Notes under the pieces: generated by a model
What the model was told of the DNA's origin: nothing
Seen by the model: the letters and a program-made list of their open reading frames with translations, nothing else
The model's database searches: none
NCBI GenBank assembly: GCA_024235915.1
Contig: JACKLO010000010.1
Location: 186,001-250,000 of the forward strand
DNA from: Burkholderiaceae bacterium
GTDB lineage: Bacteria; Pseudomonadota; Gammaproteobacteria; Burkholderiales; Burkholderiaceae_C
Direction of reading: 5' to 3'
Length of the DNA stretch: 64,000 bases
Part shown: positions 17,389 through 25,999 of the stretch, one piece after another
Numbering within the stretch: the first letter of the stretch is position 1
How the letters are laid out: every line of letters starts with the position of its first letter
Made by a program: the position numbers and the translations under genes

Positions 17389-17670
17389 TCAGGTGGCCAG
17401 CGGTTCGGGCTCGGCGGCAGGCCAGGGGTCCAGCCCGGGCCAGAGTGCGGCCACGGCGCCGACGTAGAGCACCTCGCAGGCCAGTTCGTCCGCCAGTTCC
17501 GTCCACGCCGGTCCCGGCACGGCCTGCAGTGTGGCGATGGCACGCCAGACGCCGTCGACCGTTCTTTCCGCGGCAAAAGCGCCGCGTGGCCCGTGGGCGC
17601 GCATCAGCAGCGGCCCTGCGGCTCGGCGCTCGGGGCATTCATAGACGGTGACGTGGTGTTCAAGGTGCAT
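17389..17670 (-). CDS. Small hypothetical protein
   Basis: A 93-residue protein, MHLEHHVTVYECPERRAAGP to AEPEPLAT, with no signal peptide or membrane helix. It has clear third-position G/C bias and overlaps the 3' end of the DUF1772-like gene by 11 bp on the same strand, which favours a real coupled gene. No family is recognised. It converges with nhaR, leaving 25 bp. Confidence 0.5.
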   Translation of the reverse strand: MHLEHHVTVYECPERRAAGPLLMRAHGPRGAFAAERTVDGVWRAIATLQAVPGPAWTELADELACEVLYVGAVAALWPGLDPWPAAEPEPLAT

Positions 17671-18196
17671 GTGGCGATTGTCGCGGCCCGCCGGCCGCCC
17701 GCCAGAGCAGTGCCAGCAGACCGGCCACGAACAGCGCCAGGCTCCAGCCGGCGCGCCAGAGGTTGGCGCGGTTCCAGGCGTCGCGGGTGACGGCCCAGTC
17801 GGCGGGCAGCGTGGCCGGCGTCCACGACTCCGTGAGGTGGTTCAGCGGCAGGTTCACCTGCCGCGTGAAGGCCACGATGCCCAGGGCATAGCCCACGGCC
17901 ACCGCGGCCAGCAGCCACCACCAGCCGGCGCGCGGTTGCCAGGCGCTGGCCAGCGCCAGTGCGCACCACAGCGGCGGGCCGAAGAAACACACGAAGAACA
18001 GCGCATGGCGCACGTTGCGGTTGAAGGCCGACTGCACCTGGGCATAGGTGGGGCCGTCCAGGCTCAGCATGGCCAGGTTGACGTTGGCCGAATAGGTGCC
18101 GAAGAAGCCGGCCATCAGGCCCAGGCTGATCACGGCCAGCAGCAGGGCGGCCCAGGAAACGAGCGGGGGCAGACGGCGCATGGGCGATTCCGGCAA
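17660..18196 (-). CDS. DUF1772 (anthrone oxygenase-like) membrane protein
   Basis: A 178-residue membrane protein with four predicted helices (about 10-32, 62-82, 88-108, 150-168). The loop RQVNLPLNHLTESWTPATLP, with its N-P-L-N motif, and the later DAWNRANLWRAGWS are the hallmarks of DUF1772, a family related to anthrone oxygenases. The substrate is unknown. An alternative start, MRRLPPL, lies 15 bp inside. It follows the Crp-like gene by 54 bp and may be controlled by it. Confidence 0.85.
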   Translation of the reverse strand: MPESPMRRLPPLVSWAALLLAVISLGLMAGFFGTYSANVNLAMLSLDGPTYAQVQSAFNRNVRHALFFVCFFGPPLWCALALASAWQPRAGWWWLLAAVAVGYALGIVAFTRQVNLPLNHLTESWTPATLPADWAVTRDAWNRANLWRAGWSLALFVAGLLALLWRAAGGPRQSPHAP

Positions 18197-18250
18197 CGTG
18201 GAGACGCGCCCAGTCTGGCCGCGCCCGCGCCGGCGCGCCTGAACCCGGGT

Positions 18251-18880
18251 TCAGGCGGCCTTCAACCGCCGCCGGATGCGCGACAGGGCCACGTCGGTGA
18301 CGCCCAGGTAGGACGCCAGGTGCCGCAGTGGGATGCGCGCCAGCCACTCGGGCCGTGCGGTGCACAGGGTCTGGTAGCGCTGCGTGGCCGAACACTGCAG
18401 GAACTGCTGTTCCCGCTGCATCTTGTCGTCCAGCAGACGCGCCAGCGTGTGCCGCTCCAGCGCCTGCCACGCGGGCCAGCCGGTGCCGGCCTCTTGCCAG
18501 GCGGCCGCCGGCAGCACCCACACCCGCGACGGCGTGATGGCTTCAACCCAGAAGTCCACCGGCGCGTCGGCCAGCGCCGGCGTCAGCGGCCAGAACATCG
18601 CGCCGTCGAGGTAGAAGTTCTTGTTCGCGGCCTGGCCTTGGCGGTCCAGGTAGTACAGGCGCAGCGCCCCCTGCTCCACCCAGAACAGCTGTGTCCAGGC
18701 ATCACCAGCGTGCAGCAGCGCTTCGCCGGCGTCCAGCGCCCGCCCCCGTGCCATGGACAGTGCGGCAAGGGCCTGGGCCGGCAGCGCGCCGAGCAGCCTG
18801 CCCAGGTGGGCGGTCAGGGTGTCTGGCGCCTCGACGGGTGCCGCCGGCGTGCTCTGGATGTCAGGCTTCATGCGTTTCAT
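18251..18880 (-). CDS. Crp/Fnr-like transcriptional regulator
   Basis: A 209-residue protein of the Crp fold. The sensory roll covers about 25-130 (ALDAGEALLHAGDAWTQLFW, QGALRLYYLDRQGQAANKNF), and the C-terminal helix-turn-helix is IPLRHLASYLGVTDVALSRI with RRRLKAA. The NKNFYLDGAMFWPLTPAL loop in place of the cyclic-nucleotide contact suggests a different ligand or none, like many Crp-fold regulators of small stress genes. Start candidates MKRMKP (18880) and MKPDIQ (18871) both overlap the PhoD-like stop, showing translational coupling. Confidence 0.85.
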   Translation of the reverse strand: MKRMKPDIQSTPAAPVEAPDTLTAHLGRLLGALPAQALAALSMARGRALDAGEALLHAGDAWTQLFWVEQGALRLYYLDRQGQAANKNFYLDGAMFWPLTPALADAPVDFWVEAITPSRVWVLPAAAWQEAGTGWPAWQALERHTLARLLDDKMQREQQFLQCSATQRYQTLCTARPEWLARIPLRHLASYLGVTDVALSRIRRRLKAA

Positions 18881-20846
18881 CTTCGCGCCGCACGAAGGCC
18901 ACGTCACGGCCGTCGGCCATCAGCTGGCGCAGCTGCGTGGGCCGGCCCTCGTCGTCCAGCACCAGCAGGCCGATGCCGCAGCCGTCGAGCAGCCGGCGCC
19001 CGTGCGGCGTGCCCTCGGGCTTGCGCGGCGTCACGCGCATGCGCCAGCGGCGGGTGAAGCGGTTCAGTGGTGAGCGTGGTGAATACAGCCAGCGGTTGCC
19101 GTGGTCCAGCACCGCCAGCAGCCGGCGCGGGAAGCGGTTGCGCAGGCCGCTGCTGCAGACCTGCCAGATGCGCGGCCCGGGGTCGGTCGACGCCTGCGAC
19201 GGATCCGCCTGGCCCAGCCGCGCGCGGGCACGCAGCACCACGTCGTAGACGAAGCTGTAGTGCACGTCGCCCGACAGGATGACGACGGTGCGCGGCGTCT
19301 GCGGGTGGCGGAAGATGTTGAGCATGGTGCTTGCGGCATCCGGGTGCGCCATCCAGTTCTCGGCGTCCACCATCAGCGGCCGGCCGAAGAAGCTGAACAG
19401 CCGCTGCACCGCCTCGATGAGCTTGACGCCGAACACCGGTGCCGAGGCCACCAGCAGCACGGCCGGCAGGCCGCGCAGCGTCTGCTGCAGGTCGGTCAGG
19501 CCTTCCCAGTCCAGCAGGCCGGACGGCTGTCGAGGTGAAGTTTCCGACCGCCAACGCTGCGTGCGGCTGTCGAGCACCACCAGCGGCGGTGTCGTGTCCC
19601 AGCGGTAGTGCCAATGGCGGTGGTGCAGCAGGTCCTCGATCAGGCGGTCGTGATCCGCACCGCCTGGGGTCTGCAGCGTGGCCTGCACGCGGTCCAGCAG
19701 CGCGCTGTCGAAGGCTTCCGGCGCATTGCCCCAGCCCTGCCCCAGCAGGTAGCCGACCAGGGCATTGCCGATCACGCGGCGCGAGAACGGGTGGCCGTAG
19801 GCGGCCTGCTCCCATTCGCGGCTCAGGTTCCAGTCGTCGGACACGTCGTGGTCGTCGAACACCATCGCCGTGGGCAGGTGGGCCAGCACGCGGCGCACGG
19901 CGGGCAGGCCCTGCACGAACTCGTCCAGCGCCGCCTGCTCGCGCGCCCAGCGGGCGTGATGACGCCGCGCCAGCGTGGCCGGCGGGCGGGTGTCCAGCCC
20001 GGCCCAGGGCTGGGGCGACCAGACCAGCAGCTGCATCGCCAGCACCTCGGCCAGCGTGATCAGGTGGTTCTGGGCGTTGTCGCTGGTGAACACCGGCTTG
20101 CGCACGCCGCCGAAGACCAGGTCGGCCAGGTGGTGGCTGCCCACCGTCTTCGGCAGCAGGCGCATGCGCTCGCAATACGTGGCCGGGTGGGCGCGCAAGG
20201 CCGCGGCATCGGGCAGGGCCAGGCCTTCGGCGCAGGCCAGGTCCTCGTCGGGCAGGCCCAGGCGTTCGCCCAGCGCATGGATGGCACGCAGCATCGGGCC
20301 GGCCACGTCGTCGCAGTACAGCTGGTCGCCGGTGAGCGCCAGGGCCGAGGGCCAGGGATCGACCGCGGGATTGCCCCCCGCGGCGCCCGCCTGCAGCAAC
20401 TGCTGCAGATGGCTGTCGGCGCGCACCAGGCCGTCGCCGTCGCCGGCGTGGTGCGGCTTGCGGCAGGAGCCGTGCAGCAGCGCGCGCACCTGTGGTGCGA
20501 AAACGAAGCCGGGCGCGCTGTGGCCCGGGTAGCAGAGGGCGGCGTCGGTGGTGTCGGCCCAGCCCTCGTCAACCGTGGATTCGCCGCCCACGTCGGCAAG
20601 CCAGACGCGGTAGCTCGTCCAGACGCCCATGGGCAGGTCGGCGTCGGTGGCCACCGTCACCAGGTGAATGGCCAGCCCGTGCCCGGCGCGCAGCGTGCGC
20701 ACGGTGGTTCGGCTGGGCCGTTCCTGGCCGTCCGCGTCGTGCAGCGTGACGCGCACGCGCGCCGGCCCGTCGGTGGCCAGCCACAGCGCCACCTGCCGGG
20801 CCTGCACCCGCCGCAGCAGCGGGCCGGCCAGCAGCGTGGCGGTCAC
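18861..20846 (-). CDS. PhoD-like metallophosphatase
   Basis: A 661-residue protein of the alkaline phosphatase D group. Metal-binding motifs are ALTGDQLYCDDVA at about 167-179, MVFDDHDVSDDWNLSREWEQ at about 306-325 and VVILSGDVHYSFVYDVVLRA near 530. No signal peptide is present, so unlike Bacillus PhoD it is probably cytoplasmic. The N-terminal 100 residues form a fibronectin-like beta domain common in this family. The substrate is unknown. It starts 19 bp after dps ends and overlaps the Crp-like gene, making a dps-phosphatase-regulator operon. Confidence 0.88.
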   Translation of the reverse strand: MTATLLAGPLLRRVQARQVALWLATDGPARVRVTLHDADGQERPSRTTVRTLRAGHGLAIHLVTVATDADLPMGVWTSYRVWLADVGGESTVDEGWADTTDAALCYPGHSAPGFVFAPQVRALLHGSCRKPHHAGDGDGLVRADSHLQQLLQAGAAGGNPAVDPWPSALALTGDQLYCDDVAGPMLRAIHALGERLGLPDEDLACAEGLALPDAAALRAHPATYCERMRLLPKTVGSHHLADLVFGGVRKPVFTSDNAQNHLITLAEVLAMQLLVWSPQPWAGLDTRPPATLARRHHARWAREQAALDEFVQGLPAVRRVLAHLPTAMVFDDHDVSDDWNLSREWEQAAYGHPFSRRVIGNALVGYLLGQGWGNAPEAFDSALLDRVQATLQTPGGADHDRLIEDLLHHRHWHYRWDTTPPLVVLDSRTQRWRSETSPRQPSGLLDWEGLTDLQQTLRGLPAVLLVASAPVFGVKLIEAVQRLFSFFGRPLMVDAENWMAHPDAASTMLNIFRHPQTPRTVVILSGDVHYSFVYDVVLRARARLGQADPSQASTDPGPRIWQVCSSGLRNRFPRRLLAVLDHGNRWLYSPRSPLNRFTRRWRMRVTPRKPEGTPHGRRLLDGCGIGLLVLDDEGRPTQLRQLMADGRDVAFVRREDETHEA

Positions 20847-20865
20847 CGCCGGGGCGCGACGGGTG

Positions 20866-21369
20866 TCACTCTTCCAGCAGCGCGCGCAGCATCCACGCCG
20901 TCTTCTCGTGGATGTCCATGCGCTGGGTCAGCAGGTCGGCGGTGGGCTGGTCGTTGGCGGCGTCGGCCAGCGGGAACACCGCGCGGGCGGTGCGCGCCAC
21001 GGCCTCGTGGCCCTCGGCCAGCAGCGCCACCATGGCCATCGCCTTGGGCGGCTCGGTCGGCGCGTCCTTCAGCGAACTCAGCTTGGCGAACTGCGCGTAC
21101 GAACCCGGCGCGGCGTGGCCCAAGGCACGGATGCGCTCGGCGATCGGGTCCACCGCGTTCCACAGCTCGGTGTACTGCGCCATGAACATGGCGTGCAGCG
21201 AGTTGAACATCGGGCCGGTGACGTTCCAGTGGAAGTTGTGCGTCGTCAGGTACAGCGTGTAGGTGTCGGCCAGCAGCTTGGACAGCCCGCCGGCGATCGC
21301 CTGGCGGTCCTTGTCGCTGATGCCGATCTGCGGCGCGGCCGCGCTGCGCGCGGTGGATTTCTTGGCCAT
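20866..21369 (-). CDS. dps: Dps family ferritin-like DNA-protecting protein
   Basis: A 167-residue protein. The Dps ferroxidase residues are seen: His in LTTHNFHWNVTGPMFNSLHA at about 42-61, then YTELWNAVDPIAERIRALGH with the paired Asp and Glu. A lysine-rich tail (MAKKSTARS) at the N-terminus may bind DNA, as in E. coli Dps. It forms a dodecamer that oxidises iron with peroxide and stores it. ATG at 21367-21369 follows GGAGGACCCC. A TAGACT box about 35 nt upstream could be its -10. Confidence 0.95.
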   Translation of the reverse strand: MAKKSTARSAAAPQIGISDKDRQAIAGGLSKLLADTYTLYLTTHNFHWNVTGPMFNSLHAMFMAQYTELWNAVDPIAERIRALGHAAPGSYAQFAKLSSLKDAPTEPPKAMAMVALLAEGHEAVARTARAVFPLADAANDQPTADLLTQRMDIHEKTAWMLRALLEE

Positions 21370-21545
21370 GGGGTCCTCCAGGAATCTGCTCGGGAATGGA
21401 CCAAGTCTAGGCGCGTTGCGCGCAGCCTGCGCGCATGGCCCGCATACACACAGCGGTATAAGGTGAGCCGTGCGCCAGGACGACCGATCGTGCCGGCACC
21501 CTCCAGGACCGCTGCCGACACGGCCGTGGCCAACCCGAGCTGAAC

Positions 21546-22259
21546 ATGACCGACCCTGCCCCGCCACGATTCGACAATGAACTGGACCTGCTCGACAGCC
21601 TGGTGCCCCTGGCCGGCGCCCGCATCGTCGAAGCCGGCTGCGGCGCAGCGCGTCTGGCGCGCGACCTGCTGGCCCGGCATGCGGGTGCGCAGGTGGTGGG
21701 CCTGGAGGTCGACGATCGCCAGCACGCCAAGAACCTGGCCGCGCCGGCGGAACGACTGCAGTTCCTGCGCGCGGGCGCGCAGCACATTCCGTTCGACGCG
21801 GCTCACTTCGACGGGGCGCTGATGCTCAAGTCGCTGCACCACGTGCCCTGCGACGACATGGACGCGGCCCTGGACGAACTCGCGCGCGTGCTGCGCCCGG
21901 GCGGCTGGCTGTATGTTTCGGAGCCGGTCTATGCCGGCCCATTGAACGACGTCGTGCGGCTGTACAACGACGAAGGCCGGGTACGCGCCGCCGCCCAGCA
22001 GGCCCTGGACCGGGCGCTGGCCGGTGCGCCGGGCCGCCCGCGCTGGGTGGCGCTGGCCGAAAGGCGCTTCGAGACGCCCGCGCGCTTCGACGGCCTGGAC
22101 GACTTCGAGCGGCGCATGATGTTCCCCACCTTTGCCGACCACCACATCGACGAGGCGCTTCGTCAACGGGTGCGTGCCGCGCTGCAGCCTCACCTGCAGG
22201 AGGACGGCCTGCGGTTCATGCGACCGATGCACGTGCGGTTGCTGCAGCGATCGGCCTGA
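21546..22259 (+). CDS. Class I SAM-dependent methyltransferase
   Basis: A 237-residue protein with motif I IVEAGCGAARLARDLL at about 27-42, the acidic end of strand 2 VVGLEVDDRQHAKNLA, and the motif IV region PFDAAHFDGALMLKSLHHVP. The LARVLRPGGWLYVSEPVYAG stretch is typical of UbiE/methyltransferase-11 type enzymes. The acceptor is unknown. ATG at 21546 stands in a 176-bp divergent gap with dps. Confidence 0.88.
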   Translation: MTDPAPPRFDNELDLLDSLVPLAGARIVEAGCGAARLARDLLARHAGAQVVGLEVDDRQHAKNLAAPAERLQFLRAGAQHIPFDAAHFDGALMLKSLHHVPCDDMDAALDELARVLRPGGWLYVSEPVYAGPLNDVVRLYNDEGRVRAAAQQALDRALAGAPGRPRWVALAERRFETPARFDGLDDFERRMMFPTFADHHIDEALRQRVRAALQPHLQEDGLRFMRPMHVRLLQRSA

Positions 22260-22395
22260 TCCGCCGTCCACGGCCGGCCGGTGATGCCGGCGGCCCGACA
22301 ATCGCGGCCATGCAGGAGTGCGACGGGGGAAGCGCGGGCCGCGGCGGCGTGGCGCGGCAACGGCCAGTGGCGGGTGCGTCCGTGAGGCGGCGCGC

Positions 22396-24567
22396 GTGAG
22401 GCCATCGTCGCCGGCACGGGGCGGCCCACGCGCCCAGCCTCGGCGCGTGCGACGTCGTCGACCGGTGACCTGGCGCGACCGACGCCTGCCGGTGGCCCTG
22501 CTGTTGGCGCTGGCCCTGCACGCCGCCGTGCTGACCTGGGTGCTCGGGGGTGCCGGCGCCGGCTTGCCGGGCCTGCACCTGCCTTGGAAGGCGCGGCGCG
22601 CCGAGGCGGCGCCAGCGGCCGTGGTCCTGGTGGTGCCGAGGGTGGCGCCTGCGCCTGCGGCGGCGCCCGAACCCGAGCCCGTCATCGGGCCCGACGTGCG
22701 GACCGTGCCGCTGCCCAGGTCGGTTCCTGCCTTGGCCGCTGCACCGGCACCGGCACCGGCACCAGAGCGGGCACCAGAACCCGCGCCTGTGCCCGCACCC
22801 GAGCCCGCACCTGCGCCTGCACCTGCGCCTGCACCTGCACCTGCACCTGCACCTGCACCTGCACCTGCACCTGTTCCCGTGCAGGTCGCGGCGCTGACGC
22901 CGGCACCCTCGGTCGTCCCCGCCGTGGCATTGGCCGAGCCGCCTGCTCTGATGGCTGGCGACACGTTGGCGGCGGTCGAAGCGCAACCCATCGCGGCGGT
23001 CCCGCTGCCCGCCGACCCGCCAGCGCCCTTGGTTGTCGAGCCGCCCAGACCCGCCGAGCCCGCTACGGTCCCGGCGCCTGCGCCACCGGAGGCGCCGACG
23101 CCGCCATCGGTGGCCGTGATGCCCTCCGAAGCCGCGGTGCGCGCGCTGCCTGCGGCGTCCAGCCCCGAGTCGGTGGCCGACGTCGCGGCGCCGCCGGCCG
23201 TGCCGGCATCCGCTGCGGCAGGCCCTGCCGAGGTCGAGGTCGCATCGACGCGCGCCGACGCCGAACGGCTGGAACCGCAGGTGCGGCCGCCGGCCCTGGC
23301 CGAGGACGTTGCACAGGAGATCGCCCGTGCCGCCCAGGCTGCGCGCGAAGCTTCGGAACGAGAGATGGCGGCACGCGAGGCGGCGCACAGGGCAGCACGC
23401 GAAGAGGCCGCACGCCATGCAGCGCAAGCGGTCGAAGTCGCCCGGATCGAACGGGAGCGGATGGCAGCGGTGGCCCGCGCCGAAGCGGAAGCGCAAGCCC
23501 GTGCAGCTGCCGAGGCCGAGGCAGCCCGGGTGGCTGAAGCGAACGAACGTCAGCGTGCTCGAGAGGCGGAGGAACGTGAGGCCGCACGGCTGGAGGCGCA
23601 ACGTCAGCAGGCCGAGCGTCAGGCGGCCGAACGGCGTGCGCAAGCGGAACGTGCTGCAGCGGAGCAGGCCGCCGCAGAGAGGTTGGCGGCGGAGGCCGCA
23701 GCGTCTGCGCGCGCCGAGTCTGAACGTGCCGCAGCCGAACGCGCGGCCCTCGAACGAGCGGCTGCTGAACGTGTTGCTGCAGAACGCGCCGCTGCCGAAC
23801 AAGCCGCTGCCGAACGTGTTGCCGCTGAGCGTGCTGCCGCTGAGCGTGTCGCAGCTGAACGCGCCGCGGTCGAACGCGCCGCCAATGAGCGCGCTGCCGC
23901 AGAACGCGCTGCCACAGAACGCCTGGCTGCAGAACGCCTGGCTGCAGAACGCGTGGCGGCGGCGCAAGCGGCCGAACGTGCGGCGCAAGCCCAACGCGAT
24001 GAGCGGGCCGCCGCTTCGGCCCGCGAAGCGGCTGCGCGTCAGGAGGCCGAGGCGCGGCGGGAACGCATCCTGCGGGCGATGGGGCGGCAGCTGGACGCCG
24101 AGGCCGATGAGCGCGATGCCCAACGTGACGCCCAGCGCGATGCGGCGCGACAACGCGCACCGGCAGCGCCCGCCGATGCCGAAGGTCGGCCACCGCTGCT
24201 GCCGTTGGCCAGCAACCAACGCCGCGCGCGTCTGTTCGGCCGCATCGACCCGAATGCCGAACTGGTGGCCTATGCCGAGGCCTGGGCGCGACGCATCCAG
24301 CTGCACCCCACGCCGGCCATGGTGGCCGAGGCGGCGGCGCAGCGGCACACGGCACCCTTGGTCACGGTGGCATTGCGGGCGGACGGCAGCGTGGAGTCGG
24401 TGCGCTTCGTGCTCGCCAGTGGCTCGCCCGCGGTGGACGAGATGATCCGCCGCATCCTGCGTGAACTGGCGCCGCACCCGCCGTTCCCGCCGTCGCTGGC
24501 GGCGTCGTTCGACGTCATCGAGATCCGGCGAACCTGGGTCTTCGACACCGCTGTGCGCCTGCAGTGA
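22396..24567 (+). CDS. TonB-like energy transducer with long Pro-Ala and Ala-Glu-Arg spacer
   Basis: About 723 residues. One membrane anchor (LPVALLLALALHAAVLTWVL) follows a basic stretch. A Pro-Ala linker at about 75-240 contains 11 near-perfect P-A units (138-159). Then comes a roughly 290-residue charged Ala/Glu/Arg stretch, likely a long helix, with 5-residue repeats of AAERA/AAERV type. The last 110 residues fit a TonB C-terminal domain (VTVALRADGSVESVRFVLAS, AVDEMIRRILRELAPHPPFP). It is about three times the length of E. coli TonB, so it could span an unusually wide periplasm, or be TolA-like. The start is uncertain: GTG at 22396 has GAGG upstream; a GTG at 22318 is also open. Confidence 0.78.
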   Translation: MRPSSPARGGPRAQPRRVRRRRPVTWRDRRLPVALLLALALHAAVLTWVLGGAGAGLPGLHLPWKARRAEAAPAAVVLVVPRVAPAPAAAPEPEPVIGPDVRTVPLPRSVPALAAAPAPAPAPERAPEPAPVPAPEPAPAPAPAPAPAPAPAPAPAPAPVPVQVAALTPAPSVVPAVALAEPPALMAGDTLAAVEAQPIAAVPLPADPPAPLVVEPPRPAEPATVPAPAPPEAPTPPSVAVMPSEAAVRALPAASSPESVADVAAPPAVPASAAAGPAEVEVASTRADAERLEPQVRPPALAEDVAQEIARAAQAAREASEREMAAREAAHRAAREEAARHAAQAVEVARIERERMAAVARAEAEAQARAAAEAEAARVAEANERQRAREAEEREAARLEAQRQQAERQAAERRAQAERAAAEQAAAERLAAEAAASARAESERAAAERAALERAAAERVAAERAAAEQAAAERVAAERAAAERVAAERAAVERAANERAAAERAATERLAAERLAAERVAAAQAAERAAQAQRDERAAASAREAAARQEAEARRERILRAMGRQLDAEADERDAQRDAQRDAARQRAPAAPADAEGRPPLLPLASNQRRARLFGRIDPNAELVAYAEAWARRIQLHPTPAMVAEAAAQRHTAPLVTVALRADGSVESVRFVLASGSPAVDEMIRRILRELAPHPPFPPSLAASFDVIEIRRTWVFDTAVRLQ
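22807..22872 (+). repeat. Hexanucleotide tandem repeat in the TonB-like gene
   Basis: Eleven GCACCT units (nine perfect, two GCGCCT) encode alternating Ala-Pro. Gain or loss of units keeps the frame and changes linker length by two residues per unit, so slippage would vary the protein without inactivating it. Confidence 0.9.
23728..23963 (+). repeat. 15-bp imperfect tandem repeats coding AAER-A units
   Basis: About 15 consecutive 5-residue units of the kind AAERA, AAERV, AAEQA, AVERA, ANERA, ATERL occur within the TonB-like gene. Codon use differs between units (GAACGC, GAACGT, GAGCGT), so the array is old or under selection at the protein level. It is predicted to form a single stiff charged helix. 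Confidence 0.75.
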
Positions 24568-24673
24568 GCGCCAGCGTTCGGCCGCCGCCGGCGGAGTCCG
24601 TCGGCGGATGAGCCGCGCGGGCCGGAGAATCTGCGTGCACCTCTGGATCGTCATCGTTGCCACGGGAATCCCC

Positions 24674-25999
24674 ATGCGCCTGCTTCTGGCCTGGTCGTGT
24701 CTTGTCGCCGCCCTCTGCGCGGTGCCGTTGGCGTCGTGGGCGCAGCTGGGCCAGTCCGACTGCTCACTGGCGCGCAGCGAGATCGACCGTGACGCCTGCT
24801 ACCGTGCCAACCGCGAGAACGCGCAGCGCAACAGCACCAGCCGGCAGCGGGTCGAGGAAGCCACCCGCCGCGCCACGCCCTCGCCACAGGAAGCCGAGCG
24901 CGCAGAGTACTGGCGCAAGCGCACCGAGGAGGAGAACACGCGCCGGTACGAACAGGACCGCGCCTACAAGCAGAGCGAGGCCTACAAGATCCAGCAGGCG
25001 CTGGAGAAGAAGGCCGTGATGGATCGGGTGTGGGAGCGCCGGCAGCTGTTCGCGGCCGTGCCGGCCTTGCACCGGTTCAACCCGCCGCTGCGGGCCACGG
25101 TCCGCAGTTCCAACGGCTATTCGGCGATGGGCGGTGACCGGGTGGTGCAGCAGTGGGTGCGACAGCTGTTCCCGGACACCGCCGAGCACATCATCGAACA
25201 CGCCAGCACCGACTTCCTCGAGCAGGACCGCTACAAGAAGTGCTGGACCCGTGACGGCACCCCGGGCACCGTGCTGGCGCTGATGCCGGTGGGCCAGGAT
25301 TCGCGTCGGGCCGCGCTGTTCCGCTACGAGTGCCAGGACACCGACCTCTACGTCTTCGAGTCGCTGAGCACCGATGAGACCGCATCGGAAGCGCTGCGCA
25401 TCGAGCGCCAGGACTATGTCGCCCTGCTCACCACCGCAGGCGTGCCGGCGGCGCAGCACTTCCCGCCGGCGCCGGAACTGACAGCGCTGCAGAAGCTCGA
25501 GCGGCGCTGCCACGACGACAACGACACCGCCGCCTGTGCCCGTGCCGCCAAGGCCTATGCCGCCGGCGACGGCACCGGCAGGAACCCCAACCTGGCGGCT
25601 CAGCTGCTGTTGCAGGCCTGCCGCCCGCCGCAGCCGCAGGGCTGTGGCGCGCTCGCGGGGGCACTCTACATGGGCGACGGCCTCGAGCGCTCGATGAAGC
25701 GGGCGCGCGAAACGGCGCAGGGGCCCTGCCAGGACAGCCGCGATCCGGCCGCCTGTGCCGTGATGGGCTCGCTCTACCTGCACGGCTACCAGGTGGACCG
25801 CGATTACACCCAGGCCCTGGCGCACCTGCAGACCGCCTGCACGGGCGGCGATGGGCTCGGCTGCCTGGGCCTGGGCCAGATGTACGAGGAGGGCCGGGGC
25901 GTGGTGCGCGACCGTGGCAAGGCCCGCCAGGCCTATGACAGCGGCTGCAAGGCGCGCATCAGCGACGCCTGTGCGCGCTTGAAGGGGATGCAGGGATGA
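24674..25999 (+). CDS. Exported Sel1-repeat protein
   Basis: A 441-residue protein. Residues 1-23 (MRLLLAWSCLVAALCAVPLA, cut after SWA) form a signal peptide. The first part is charged and helical with a Cys pair (SDCSLARSEIDRDACYRANR); the last 160 residues hold Sel1/TPR-like repeats with regular cysteines (YAAGDGTGRNPNLAAQLLLQ, MYEEGRGVVRDRGKARQAYD). Sel1 proteins act as protein-binding scaffolds; cysteine-rich secreted ones resemble Helicobacter Hcp proteins. Its stop overlaps the next Sel1 gene by ATGA. ATG at 24674 gives the signal peptide directly. Confidence 0.85.
   Translation: MRLLLAWSCLVAALCAVPLASWAQLGQSDCSLARSEIDRDACYRANRENAQRNSTSRQRVEEATRRATPSPQEAERAEYWRKRTEEENTRRYEQDRAYKQSEAYKIQQALEKKAVMDRVWERRQLFAAVPALHRFNPPLRATVRSSNGYSAMGGDRVVQQWVRQLFPDTAEHIIEHASTDFLEQDRYKKCWTRDGTPGTVLALMPVGQDSRRAALFRYECQDTDLYVFESLSTDETASEALRIERQDYVALLTTAGVPAAQHFPPAPELTALQKLERRCHDDNDTAACARAAKAYAAGDGTGRNPNLAAQLLLQACRPPQPQGCGALAGALYMGDGLERSMKRARETAQGPCQDSRDPAACAVMGSLYLHGYQVDRDYTQALAHLQTACTGGDGLGCLGLGQMYEEGRGVVRDRGKARQAYDSGCKARISDACARLKGMQG

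Noticed and set aside
22807..22872. Short regular repeats considered as a CRISPR array
   Set aside because: Units are 6 bp with no spacers and lie in frame inside a coding region.
22216..24675. An 819-codon minus-strand frame rich in Ser/Gly/Phe/Cys
   Set aside because: It is the complement of the TonB-like repeat gene; its repeats are only the mirror of the AAER and Pro-Ala codons.
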